A stretch of 64,000 nucleotides of DNA from Thermohalobaculum sp963721105 (GTDB lineage: Bacteria > Pseudomonadota > Alphaproteobacteria > Rhodobacterales > Rhodobacteraceae). This document shows, in pieces, positions 19,163 through 28,172 of the stretch. The translations under genes and the position numbers were made by a program. Numbering within the stretch: the first letter of the stretch is position 1; every line of letters starts with the position of its first letter. Where the stretch lies: assembly GCA_963721105.1 (NCBI GenBank), contig CAVRHY010000005.1, forward strand, positions 124,001 through 188,000, read 5' to 3'. Below the pieces are notes generated by a model. It was not told the DNA's origin. It saw nothing but the letters and a program-made list of their open reading frames with translations, and made no database searches.

Positions 19163-21293
19163 ATGACCGCCAGCGACATTGCCAGCCTTTCGCCCGACGA
19201 GGCCGCCGCCGAGATCGCCGCCCTGACCGCGCAGGTCGAGGCGGCCAACATCGCCTATCACGGCAAGGACGCGCCCGACGTCTCGGACGCCGAGTACGAT
19301 CGCCTCAAGGCCCTCCTGCGCGCGCTGGAGGAGGCCTTCCCCGAACTCGCCCGCGCCGACAGCCCGACGCACACCGTCGGCGCCGCCCCCTCCGAGGGCT
19401 TCGCCAAGATCCGGCACCGCGTCCCCATGCTGTCGCTCGAGAACGCCTTCGCCGAAGAGGACGTCCGCGACTGGGCCGCCGGCCTCCGCCGCTTCCTCAA
19501 GCTCGACGCCGACGCCCCGCTCGCCGTTACCGCCGAGCCCAAGATCGACGGCGTCTCCCTCTCGCTCCGCTACGAAGACGGCCTCCTGGTCGAGGCCGCC
19601 ACTCGCGGCGACGGCGCCCAGGGCGAGAACGTCACCGCCAACGCCCGCACGATCGCCGATATCCCCGACCGCCTGAAGGGCAAGGTGCCGGAGGTCTTCG
19701 AGGTCCGTGGCGAGGTCTACATGGCCCACGCCGATTTCGCCGCGCTCAACGAGGCCCAGCAGGCGAAGGGCGCCAAGATCTACGCCAACCCGCGCAACTT
19801 CGCCGCCGGCTCACTCCGCCAGCTCGACGCGGAGATCACGCGCGCCCGCCCGCTCCGCTTCTTCGCCTACGCTTGGGGCGACGTCAGCGACCTGCCGGCC
19901 GATACGCAGGCGGGCGTGGTTGCCGCGCTCGGCAAGTGGGGCCTGCCGGTCAACCCCCTGATGGCCACCTGCGACGACATCGAGGCGCTGCTCACGCACT
20001 ACGCCAATATCGAACGCCAGCGCGCGACGCTTGGCTACGACATCGACGGCGTCGTCTACAAGGTCGACCGCCTCGACCTGCAACGCCGCCTCGGATACCG
20101 CTCGACCACGCCGCGCTGGGCGCTGGCCCACAAGTTCCCGGCCGAGCGCGCCACGACCATCCTCGAGAAGATCGAGATCCAGGTCGGCCGCACCGGCGCC
20201 CTCTCGCCCGTCGCCCGCCTGACGCCGGTCACGGTCGGCGGCGTCGTCGTCTCGAACGCGACGCTCCACAACGAGGACTACATCGCCGGGCGCGCAAGCG
20301 ACGGCACGCCGATCCGCGAGGGCCGGGATCTCCGCGAGGGCGACACCGTCCAGATCTACCGCGCCGGCGACGTCATCCCCAAGGTGATCGACGTCGACCT
20401 CTCGCGACGCCCGAAAGGCGCGAAGCCCTACGAGTTCCCGACGACATGCCCCGTCTGCGGGTCCCCCGCCGTGCGCGAGGCCGACGAAGCAGTCCGCCGC
20501 TGCACCAACGGCCTGACCTGCCCGGCGCAGGCCGTCGAGCACCTCAAGCACTTCGTCAGCCGCCCGGCCTTCGACATCGAGGGCCTCGGCGCCAAGCAGG
20601 TCGAGGCCTTCCACGCCGAGGGCCTGGTCAGCGAGCCCGCCGACATCTTCACCCTCCGCGCGCGGCAGGAGGCCGGCAAGATCGACCTCTACCGCCGCGA
20701 CGCCAAGGGTCGCCCGACCAACGAAACCTCCGTCGCCAACCTCCTCGCCGCCATCGACGAGCGCCGCAGCGTTGCGCTCGGCCGCTTCATCTTCGCCCTC
20801 GGCATCCGTCATGTCGGCGAGACGTCGGCGCGGCTCTTCGCCCGCCAGTTCGTCACCTGGGACGCCTTCGAGGAGATGATGGTCGCCGCCGGCGAGGACG
20901 CCGCCGCCCGCGAGCACCTGCTCGCGATCGACGGCGTCGGCGAGGTCCTGGCCGACGCCGTCATCGCCTTCTTCGCCGACACCCGCAACCGCGAGGCCAT
21001 CGCCCGTCTGCTGGAGCACGTCACCCCCGAGGACGCCGAGGCGCCGCGCACCGCAGGACAGCCGCATCGCCGGCAAGACCCTGGTCTTCACCGGCACGCT
21101 GGAACGCATGAGCCGCGCCGAGGCCAAGGCGCAGGCCGAGGCGATGGGCGCAAAGGTCTCGGGCTCGGTCTCGGCGAAGACGGACATCGTCGTCGCCGGC
21201 CCGGGCGCCGGCTCGAAGCTGAAGAAGGCAACCGAACTGGGCATCGAGACGTTGACAGAGGACGAGTGGATCGATCTGATCCGTCCAGTATAG
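19163..21293 (+). CDS. ligA: NAD-dependent DNA ligase, frameshifted near 21056
   Basis: Essential ligase that seals nicks in replication and repair. Adenylation lysine Lys127 is in AEPKIDGVSLSLRYEDG. The zinc finger is CPVCGS...RRCTNGLTCPAQ, then the HhH domain. The frame breaks at about 21056: after HVTPEDAEAPRTA one extra base diverts it, and the BRCT domain (SRIAGKTLVFTGTLERMSRAEA to DEWIDLIRPV) continues in the next frame to the stop at 21291-21293. Removing one G in GCAGGAC restores a full-length protein of about 709 aa. Since ligA is essential, an assembly error is more likely than a real lesion. Confidence 0.94.
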
Positions 21294-21363
21294 TTGCGAC
21301 GATTCTCCCTGATCCGCGTGCGACAGAAAGTTGACTGTCACAAAAGAGACATGGAACTGTCGC

Positions 21364-22933
21364 ATGACTGAAATAGAACTCAAGCTTCTGCTTGACGCCC
21401 GGCAGGAGCGGATGCTGCGCTCGGGCGACGCCGTCAGACGCGCCGCGACCGGCCGGGCTCGCACGCGCAACCTGCACAGCACCTATTTCGACACCGACGA
21501 CGACGCGCTGAAGCGCGCCGCCATCGCCGTGCGTATCCGCCGCGACGGCAAGCGCTGGGTGCAGACCGTCAAGAAGTCGACGCGGGCGATCGCCCAGGGC
21601 CTCTCGACACCGATCGAGGACGAATGCGACCTTCCCGGCCCGGCGCTCGACCTGTCGCGCATCAACAACGTGAAGCTGCGCGAGGAGGTGATGGGCCTTG
21701 CCGCCCCCGGCCTGGGCCCCATCGTCGAGACCGAATTCCGTCGCACCACGCGGAACCTCAAGGGGCCGGGCGGCGGCCGCGTCGAGCTTGCCATCGACAT
21801 CGGCGAGGTGCGCGCCAACGGCTCGTCCGCAGCCGCTGGCCGAGGCCGAGCTGGAGATGAAGGAAGGCCCGCAGGACGACGTCTTCGCGCTGGCTCGCGC
21901 GCTGGTCACCCAGGGGCCGGTTCGCTTCTCGAACCGCTCGAAGTCCGAGCGGGCCGGGGCGCTGCGCACCGGGGGCAGGGCGGTCGAGCCGGCGGCGCCC
22001 GTCAAGGCGAAGCCGCCGCGTCTCGACCGAAAGGCCACGGTCGAGGACGCCGCGGTCGAGGTGCTGAACGAGATGCAGCACCAGATCGCCGCCAACATCG
22101 TCGCCGCCGTCGAGACCGGGTCCAGCGCCGCGCCGCACCAGCTCCGCATCGGCCTGCGCCGCCTGCGCGTGGCGCTGGGCGTCCTGCAACCGGCGCTCGG
22201 AGGCGACGAACTCGACCGGCTGCGCGCCCGCGCGCGCGATCTGGGCGCGACCGTCGGCGCGCTCCGCGACCTCGACGTCTTCGCCGAGGACATGCTGGCG
22301 CCCGCCGCCGATGCCACGCCCGGCGAGCCCGGCTTCGCGCCGCTGGCCGCCGCCATCGCCGAGCGGCGCGCGGCGACAAGCCGCGCCGTGCGCGAGACGC
22401 TGGCCGGCGCCGATGTCGCCGGCTTCGTGCTCGACCTTGCCGGCTTCGTCGCCACCCGCCATTGGCGGGGCGCCGGGGCGGACCGGGAGGTGCTCGACGC
22501 GCCGATACGCGGGCTCGCGAGGGCGGCGCTCGACCATCGCTGGAAAGCGCTGAAAAAACACGCGAAGGGTATCGAGACCCTACCGACCAAGGCGCGCCAT
22601 GAAATGCGGAAGGAGATCAAGAAATTCCGATACCTGACGGAGATTTTTGGAACTCTCTATCCGAAGAAGAAGGTGGCTGCCTTCCGCCGCGCGCTCCGCA
22701 GCCTGCAGGATGATTTCGGCGTCCTGAACGACGCTGCGACCGCCGAGGCGATTCTGACCGGCACCGGTTCTCCCAGCGGTTTCCCCGGTGATGCCCCGGC
22801 CGCGGCCAACGCAGACGCGCAGCGCGCCGCTGGCCGCGTCATCGGCGCCGCGCTGGCTGGGGCGGGGCACCTCTGGCCGCGCGCCGTCAGGGACTGGCGC
22901 TCGCTGAAGAAGATCGGGCCGTTCTGGCGCTGA
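21364..22933 (+). CDS. CYTH-CHAD domain protein, frameshifted near 21826
   Basis: About 522 aa when corrected. N-terminal CYTH domain (starts MTEIELKLLL, with the family's E-x-E-x-K analogue E-I-E-L-K) that binds triphosphates, followed by a CHAD helical domain (HQIAANIVAA...HQLRIGLRRLRVAL...RHEMRKEIKKFRYL) with the conserved His/Arg/Lys that bind polyphosphate. CYTH-CHAD proteins are linked to inorganic polyphosphate. One extra base at about 21826 splits the two; removing it gives GSPQPLAEAELEMK across the joint. It begins 71 nt after ligA on the same strand. Confidence 0.9.
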
Positions 22934-23106
22934 CCGGACCTCACAGGCGGCTACAGGGCCGCGCGATCGCCGGTCAGGCCCTCGGACACGGGAGCCCTCG
23001 CATCGGCGCGCCGACTGCCCGCCTGCCGCATATTGCACTGACTGTCGAATGCGCTAAGCAGGCGCCGGGAGGCCCAGAGGGTTTCGTCGTCAGCACGGTC
23101 GCGTCA

Positions 23107-23799
23107 ATGGACATGCTCGCAACGGTCGTTAAACCGGTGCATCGCGAAGGCTACCGCTTCATCGCGATCTTCGCGGCGATCACGGTCGGCCTGTTCTTCG
23201 TCGCCGACACGCTGGGCTGGATCGGCGTCCTCCTGACGCTCTGGTGCTATTATTTCTTTCGCGACCCGCCCCGCGTGACGCCGGTACGCGAAGGGCTGGT
23301 CGTCAGCCCGGCCGACGGCGTCGTCTCGATGATCGAACCCGCCGTGCCGCCGGCCGAACTGGAAATGGACGCCCATCCCATGACGCGGGTCAGCGTCTTC
23401 ATGAACGTCTTCGACTGCCACGTGAACCGCTGGCCGGTCGCCGGCACGGTCGAGAAGATCGCCTACCGCCCGGGCAAATTCCTTAACGCTTCGCTCGACA
23501 AGGCCAGCGCCGACAACGAGCGCAACTGCCTGGCGCTGCGCCTGGCCGACGGGCGCATGATGGCGGTGGTCCAGATCGCCGGGCTGGTGGCGCGCCGGAT
23601 CTGCTGCGACGTCGCCGAAGGTGCCGAGCTGGCCACCGGGCAACGTTTCGGCATGATCCGCTTCGGCTCGCGGCTCGACATCTACCTGCCGGACGGGGTG
23701 GCGCCGCTGATCGCGCTCGGCCAGTCGGCGGTGGCGGGCGAGACTGTGCTGGCGGACCTGAAATCGCAGGAGCCGGCCCGCACCGGGGCGGTGCGCTGA
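23107..23799 (+). CDS. psd: Phosphatidylserine decarboxylase proenzyme
   Basis: 230-aa short-form Psd that converts phosphatidylserine to phosphatidylethanolamine in the inner membrane. Two hydrophobic segments near residues 19-50 provide membrane attachment, followed by YYFFRDPPR. The self-cleavage site that generates the pyruvoyl group is Gly187-Ser188 in RFGSRLDIYLP; His residues of the processing site lie in DAHPMTRVSVFMNVFDCHVN. The start may be the second ATG (23113). Only 2 nt separate it from pssA, so PS synthesis and decarboxylation are cotranscribed. Confidence 0.95.
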   Translation: MDMLATVVKPVHREGYRFIAIFAAITVGLFFVADTLGWIGVLLTLWCYYFFRDPPRVTPVREGLVVSPADGVVSMIEPAVPPAELEMDAHPMTRVSVFMNVFDCHVNRWPVAGTVEKIAYRPGKFLNASLDKASADNERNCLALRLADGRMMAVVQIAGLVARRICCDVAEGAELATGQRFGMIRFGSRLDIYLPDGVAPLIALGQSAVAGETVLADLKSQEPARTGAVR

Positions 23800-23801
23800 G
23801 C

Positions 23802-24551
23802 ATGAACGAGGACCGGAGAGATCGGGACAAGCTGCCCTTTCGAAAGCTCTTGCCGAACCTTGTCACGATCCTCGGCCTCTGCGCCGGGCTGACCTCGATC
23901 CGCCTCGTGCTCGGCGGCGACTTCCAGCCGGCGGCGCTGCTGATCATCTTCGCGGCGCTGATCGACGGGATGGACGGCATGCTGGCGCGGCGCCTGAAGG
24001 CGACCAGCGAGCTTGGGGCCGAGCTCAATTCGCTCTCGGACTTCCTGAATTTCGGCGTGGCCCCGGGACTGCTGGTGTTCGGCTACCTGCTGGGCGAAGC
24101 ACAGGGCGGCGGCTGGATCTTCGTGCTGGTCTTCACGATCTGCTGCTGCCTGCGGCTCGCCCGCTTCAACATCAGCAAGGCGGCGGAGCAGGCCGGCGAG
24201 CAGGAACCGCAACCGCATTTCGTCGGCGTGCCTGCCCCGGCCGGCGCGCTGCTGGCCCTGCTACCGGTCTTTCTCGGCTTCCAGGGTATCGCGCCGGTCA
24301 CCGAGGTGCCGCTGCTGACCAGCGCCTGGCTCGGCCTGGTCGGCGCGCTGATGATCAGCCGGCTGCCGACATTCTCGCCGAAATCGGTCTATATCCCGAA
24401 GGACAAGATCGTCTGGCTGCTGGTCGCGACGGCCATCGTGATCGGCGCTCTGCTGACGCGGTTCTGGACGTCCATGGTCCTGATCGACGTCGTCTATATC
24501 GGGCTGCTGGTGCGCTCGGCCGTGCTGCTTGCCAGGGGCTGGCGCCGCTGA
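23802..24551 (+). CDS. pssA: CDP-diacylglycerol-serine O-phosphatidyltransferase
   Basis: 249-aa integral membrane enzyme making phosphatidylserine from CDP-diacylglycerol and serine. The CDP-alcohol phosphotransferase motif spans residues 55-80: D55-G-M-D58-G-x-x-A-R, G72, then position 76, then D80. The third metal-binding Asp of the family is Asn76 here (codon AAT), which is unusual. About eight hydrophobic segments follow or overlap the motif. It starts 2 nt after psd and is followed 39 nt later by pmtA, giving a PS-PE-PC pathway order. Confidence 0.93.
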   Translation: MNEDRRDRDKLPFRKLLPNLVTILGLCAGLTSIRLVLGGDFQPAALLIIFAALIDGMDGMLARRLKATSELGAELNSLSDFLNFGVAPGLLVFGYLLGEAQGGGWIFVLVFTICCCLRLARFNISKAAEQAGEQEPQPHFVGVPAPAGALLALLPVFLGFQGIAPVTEVPLLTSAWLGLVGALMISRLPTFSPKSVYIPKDKIVWLLVATAIVIGALLTRFWTSMVLIDVVYIGLLVRSAVLLARGWRR

Positions 24552-24590
24552 GCGCCGCCCGGCCTCCGCTGAAGCAAAAGGGAGACTTTC

Positions 24591-25214
24591 ATGGAAATCG
24601 ACGCGGTGCGGTCCTCATACAGGCGCTGGGCGCCGGTTTACGATGGGACCTTTGGCGCCGTGACGCGCGTCGGCCGCCGCCGCGCGGTCGAGTATATCAA
24701 CGGCGGGTCGGGCAGGGTGCTCGAGGTCGGGGTCGGCACTGGGCTCGCGCTCGGCGAATACGCCCCGCACCTCGAGGTGACCGGCGTCGACGTTTCTGCC
24801 GAGATGCTGAAAAAGGCGCGCCGCAAGGCAGCCGCGCTGAACCTGACCCATGTCGCCGGGCTGCGCGAGATGGATGCGCGCGCGCTCGACTTCCCCGAGG
24901 ACCGCTTCGACATCGTCGTCGCCATGTACCTGGTGTCGGTGGTGCCCGAGCCCGAGACCGTCGTGGCCGAGATGGCCCGGGTCTGCAAGCCGGGCGGCGA
25001 GGTGCTGATAGTCAACCACTTCGCCCGCCAGCGCGGCGCGCTGGCGAAGATCGAGAAGGCGGCTGCGCCGTTCTCCGAGGTTCTGGGCTGGCACTCGGAC
25101 TTTCCCATCCAGCGCGTGCTTGGCGAGGAGAGGCTGGTTGTCGAGGAAGAGCGCTCGCTGCCGCCCTTCGGCATGTTCACCTTCCTCCGGCAGCGCAAGC
25201 TGCGGGCGGCCTGA
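24591..25214 (+). CDS. pmtA: Phosphatidylethanolamine N-methyltransferase, Rhodobacter type
   Basis: 207-aa class I SAM-dependent methyltransferase that converts phosphatidylethanolamine to phosphatidylcholine. The opening SSYRRWAPVYDGTFG and the SAM-binding LEVGVGTG at residues 44-51 are hallmarks of the Rhodobacter-type PmtA; further family landmarks are VTGVDVSAEML, the AMYLVSVVPEPE motif and VNHF. The AAGGGAGA ribosome-binding site is well placed. It completes the psd-pssA-pmtA cluster, so the organism very likely makes phosphatidylcholine by three methylations of PE. Confidence 0.92.
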   Translation: MEIDAVRSSYRRWAPVYDGTFGAVTRVGRRRAVEYINGGSGRVLEVGVGTGLALGEYAPHLEVTGVDVSAEMLKKARRKAAALNLTHVAGLREMDARALDFPEDRFDIVVAMYLVSVVPEPETVVAEMARVCKPGGEVLIVNHFARQRGALAKIEKAAAPFSEVLGWHSDFPIQRVLGEERLVVEEERSLPPFGMFTFLRQRKLRAA

Positions 25215-25297
25215 GGCCGAGTGCAACAGCCGCAAAAAGCGCCAAACGGAGGCGGATTGTGGTTGAGGGAGCCTTGCCGGGACTGAAAGGTCGTGAC

Positions 25298-25342
25298 GTT
25301 TCAGTGGCTTGCGAGCGGTCCCGCGCGTGAGACCACTGAAAC
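25298..25342. repeat. Inverted repeat upstream of recG
   Basis: Perfect 10-bp arms GTTTCAGTGG (25298-25307) and CCACTGAAAC (25333-25342) around a 25-nt G+C-rich loop, within the 227-nt gap between pmtA and recG. No T-run follows. It could be a regulator-binding site or a structured leader; nothing else is recognised in this gap. Confidence 0.55.
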
Positions 25343-25441
25343 CAGCCGCCGGATGACCCGATCCGCCCCTCACGGGCCGGACTCGACCGCGCCTGCAACC
25401 CCGGTGACAGCGGCGCGATCCTGCGCCAAGACTGGCGGCGC

Positions 25442-27537
25442 ATGTCCCAGGGCCGCCCGGAAATCCTGTTCCCGCTCTTCGCCGACCTGACCGGTCTGCC
25501 CGGCATCGGCCCGAAGACGGCGAAGCTGTTCGAGCGCATCGGCGCCAAGCGCCCGGTCGACCTCCTCCTGACGCTGCCGGCCGGGATCGAGGACCGGCGG
25601 CTCCGCGACAGCCTGCACGGCGTCGCCCATGGCGAGACCGTGACGGTGCTGATCGAGGTCGGCGAGCATCGCCCCGGGCGCAGCCAGACCGCGCCCTGGC
25701 GCGTCGTCGTCGCGGGTGGCGGCACGACGTTCGAGCTGGTCTACTTCCGCCCGCGCCGCGACTGGCTGGAACGCGCCCTGCCGCCCGGCGCGCGGCGCAT
25801 CGTCTCGGGCCGCGTCGAGTTCTACGACGGTCGCTTGCAGATGCCGCACCCCGAGCTGGTGCTGGCCGAGGACGAGGCCGCGACGCTCCGCCCGTGGGAG
25901 CCTGTCTACCCGCTGACCCACGGCCTGACCCAGCGCAGCGTCGGGCGCGCCGTCACCGGCGCCCTCGACCGCCTGCCGGACCTGCCCGAATGGGTCGCCC
26001 CGGCGATCCTGGCCCAGCGCCGCTGGCCGGGCTGGGCCGAGGCCATCCGCGCCGCGCACGCGCCCGATGGCCCGCCGTCGCTGTCGCCCGCCAACCCGGC
26101 GCGGCAGCGCCTGGCCTATGATGAGCTCCTGTCACACCAGCTCGCCCTGCAACTCGTCCGCGCCCGCATGAAGCGCAGCCGCGGCCGCCCGAACGCCGGC
26201 GATGGTGGCCTGCGCGCGGCCACGCTCGCGGCCTTCGGGCACGACCCCACGGGCGCGCAACGCCGCGCCATCGACGAGATCGTCGCAGACATGGCCGGCG
26301 ACACGCGCATGATGCGCCTGCTGCAGGGCGATGTCGGCTCCGGCAAGACACTCGTGGCCCTGCTCGCGATGCTGGCCGCGGTCGAGGCCGGCGGGCAGGC
26401 GGCGATGATGGCCCCGACCGAGATCCTCGCCCGCCAGCACGCGGCCAACCTCGCGCCCCTGGCCGAGCAGACCGGCGTCCCCCTGACGCTGCTGACCGGC
26501 CGGGACAAGGGCGCCGCGCGCAGTTCGAAGCTCGCCGCCATCGCCGACGGCACGGCGAGGATCGTCATTGGCACCCACGCGCTCTTCCAGCGCGAGGTCG
26601 CCTTCCACGACCTCCGCCTGGTCATCGTCGACGAGCAGCACCGGTTCGGCGTCCGCCAGCGCATGGATCTGGCCGAGAAGGCGCCGGCCGCCTGCGACAT
26701 GCTGGTCATGACCGCGACGCCCATCCCGCGCACGCTGGCGCTGGCCGGCTATGGCGACCTCGACATCTCGGTGCTTGACGAAAAGCCCCCGGCCGCAAGC
26801 CGATCGACACCAAGCTGGTCTCGATGGAGCGCTGCGACGAGGTGGTGGAACGCCTGCGCGGCGCCATCGCCGGCGGCCAGCGCGCCTACTGGGTCTGCCC
26901 TCTGGTCGAGGAATCCGACACCGCCAACCTTGTCGCTGCCGAGGAGCGCCACCGGGACCTCGCGGGTGCGCTGGGTCCCGACCACGTCCGTCTGGTGCAT
27001 GGCCAGATGCCGGCCGACCAGCGCGACCGCGCGATGGCCGACTTCCAGAGCGGCGCCGCCCGCGTTCTGGTCGCGACGACGGTGATCGAGGTTGGCGTCG
27101 ACGTGCCCGAGGCGACGATCATGGTCGTCGAGCAGGCCGAGCGCTTCGGCCTCGCGCAACTTCACCAGCTGCGCGGCCGTGTCGGCCGCGGCGCCGAGCG
27201 TTCGTTCTGTCTGTTGCTCTATGCCCCGCCGCTCGGCGAGACGGCACGTGCCCGGCTGACGATCATGCGAGAGACCGAGGACGGTTTTCGTATTGCCGAG
27301 GAGGACCTGAAGATTCGCGGGGCAGGGGACGTGATCGGCACGGCCCAGTCAGGCCTGCCCCGCTTTCGGGTCGCCGACCTGGCCCGCGATTCTGCCCTGA
27401 TGGAACTCGCCCGCGATGACGCGCGGCTAGTCATGCACACCGATCCGGGGCTGGCCTCCGATCGCGGCAAGGCATTGAGAACACTGCTTTACCTGATGGA
27501 ACGCGACGCCTCGGTACGTCTTCTGAAATCAGGATGA
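25442..27537 (+). CDS. recG: ATP-dependent DNA helicase RecG, frameshifted near 26788
   Basis: Fork-reversal and junction-processing helicase. The wedge/OB domain is N-terminal (starts MSQGRPEILFPLFADLTGLPGIGPKTAKLF). Motif I is GDVGSGKT, motif II VIVDEQHRFG, motif III TATPIPRTLA. At about 26786-26790 a run of five C lacks one base: DISVLDEKPP should continue GRKPIDTKLVSMERCDEVVE, which lies in the other frame and runs to the stop at 27535-27537 with motifs IV-VI (TTVIEVGVDVPEA, QLRGRVGRG). This is the only single-base loss among the frameshifts seen. Corrected length is about 698 aa. Confidence 0.93.
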
Positions 27538-27556
27538 TCCCTTAATGTTCGCATTT

Positions 27557-27571
27557 GTTCCAAGTTTGTTC
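27557..27571 (+). promoter_or_regulatory. LexA (SOS) box, GTTC-N7-GTTC
   Basis: GTTCCAAGTTTGTTC is an exact match to the alphaproteobacterial LexA operator format GTTC-N7-GTTC. A third GTTC lies at 27547-27550 (spacing 6). The box abuts the -35 element of the promoter described next, so LexA bound here would block RNA polymerase. Confidence 0.85.
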
Positions 27572-27600
27572 TTGACTCGCCGCGAGGCCGAGGCGAACAT
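27572..27600 (+). promoter_or_regulatory. Sigma-70-type promoter of the 42-aa SOS gene
   Basis: -35 TTGACT (27572-27577), 17-bp spacer, -10 GAACAT (27595-27600). The -10 is weak, which fits a promoter that must be tightly silent under LexA. The ATG follows 30 nt after the -10, leaving room for GGGAGA as ribosome-binding site. Confidence 0.6.
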
Positions 27601-27630
27601 CATGGCAACATCAACGACGGGAGACACGCC

Positions 27631-27759
27631 ATGCGGACCATCGAAAAAGCTCATGCCATCATCGTCGCTGCCCCCGGCGAGGCACTGCGCGAAGCGGCCG
27701 GCATCGCGGTCCTGGCGCTTCTGATCTTCGCTGGGTTCCTGCTGCCCGCTCTCGTCTGA
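27631..27759 (+). CDS. SOS-controlled 42-aa single-span membrane protein
   Basis: Short ORF starting MRTIEKAHAIIVAAPGEALR, then one hydrophobic helix (about residues 24-42, containing IAVLALLIFAGFLLPALV) that ends the protein. GGGAGA stands about 8 nt before the ATG. An exact LexA box and a promoter lie 30-75 nt upstream, and an intrinsic terminator lies 114 nt downstream, so it is a monocistronic SOS gene. The layout resembles SidA of Caulobacter, a 29-aa SOS-induced membrane protein that inhibits division, but I see no clear sequence identity. A division-delay role next to the dif site is inference. Confidence 0.7.
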   Translation: MRTIEKAHAIIVAAPGEALREAAGIAVLALLIFAGFLLPALV

Positions 27760-27872
27760 TTTTCCGTCGCCTGCGGTCCAGGTGCGGCGCGCGGCGGTGG
27801 CCACGGCCCGGACGGTTCTGCTCAACGTCGGGTGTTTTCGCGCCGGTCCCTCATCTCCTGGAACGCCACTTC

Positions 27873-27903
27873 GGTCGCCGCTGCCCAGCGGCGGCCGTTT
27901 TTT
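27873..27903 (+). terminator. Intrinsic terminator
   Basis: 10-bp stem GGTCGCCGCT / AGCGGCGGCC (one G-U pair) with 4-nt loop GCCC, then G and TTTTTT (27898-27903). It ends the transcript of the 42-aa SOS gene on the + strand. Confidence 0.85.
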
Positions 27904-27997
27904 GTTCGGATCGGTGCTGTCGTCCAGTCGGACGTGGCCCGGGTGCGATGCAGCGGACGGCAGGACGCGAACAACTCCGCGGGCGACGTCCAGCGTA

Positions 27998-28026
27998 GCG
28001 CTCTTCCTCACCGAGGAGGAGAGCGC
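27998..28026. repeat. Stem-loop beside the dif-like site
   Basis: GCGCTCT/AGAGCGC (7 bp) plus TCCTC/GAGGA (5 bp) with a 2-nt GG bulge and ACC loop. It lies 37 bp before the dif-like site in a stretch (27904-28172) where I see no gene. Function unknown. Confidence 0.5.
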
Positions 28027-28063
28027 CATCCGACATTGCAGCGCGTCCACCCCGGTCACCCTC

Positions 28064-28091
28064 TGTGCGCATAATCAATATTATGTAAAGC
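28064..28091 (+). other. dif: dif-like XerCD recombination site (replication terminus)
   Basis: 28-bp site with XerC arm TGTGCGCATAA (10 of 11 match to E. coli dif GGTGCGCATAA), central hexamer TCAATA, and XerD arm TTATGTAAAGC (8 of 11 match to TTATGTTAAAT). The inner CATAAT/ATTATG halves are perfect inverted repeats. It is an A+T-rich island in G+C-rich DNA inside a gene-free 413-bp gap (27760-28172). FtsK-type GGGNAGGG octamers point at it from both sides: + strand at 2536, 4102, 4211, 6858, 11449, 17071, 18597, 19141, 21973, 24710 and 27320; - strand at 30537, 30688, 31547, 31921, 35857, 40696, 45600, 52862 and 63304. Exceptions are 4159 and 13019 (- strand) and a palindrome at 63316. Confidence 0.85.
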
Positions 28092-28172
28092 AGGCGATTG
28101 CCGAACCCAGCGTAGCACGCGAATGCTAAGATCCCGTCGCTGCTCCACAATCCCAGATGCGGCGCGCGATGC

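Noticed and set aside
27529..28059. 176-codon minus-strand frame across the SOS gene and dif flank
   Set aside because: No recognisable motif or ribosome-binding site, and it runs through the LexA box, promoter and terminator of the + strand gene.
28079..28086. TATTAT-like sequence as a promoter -10 element
   Set aside because: It is part of the dif-like 28-mer, and no -35 element stands 16-18 nt away on either strand.
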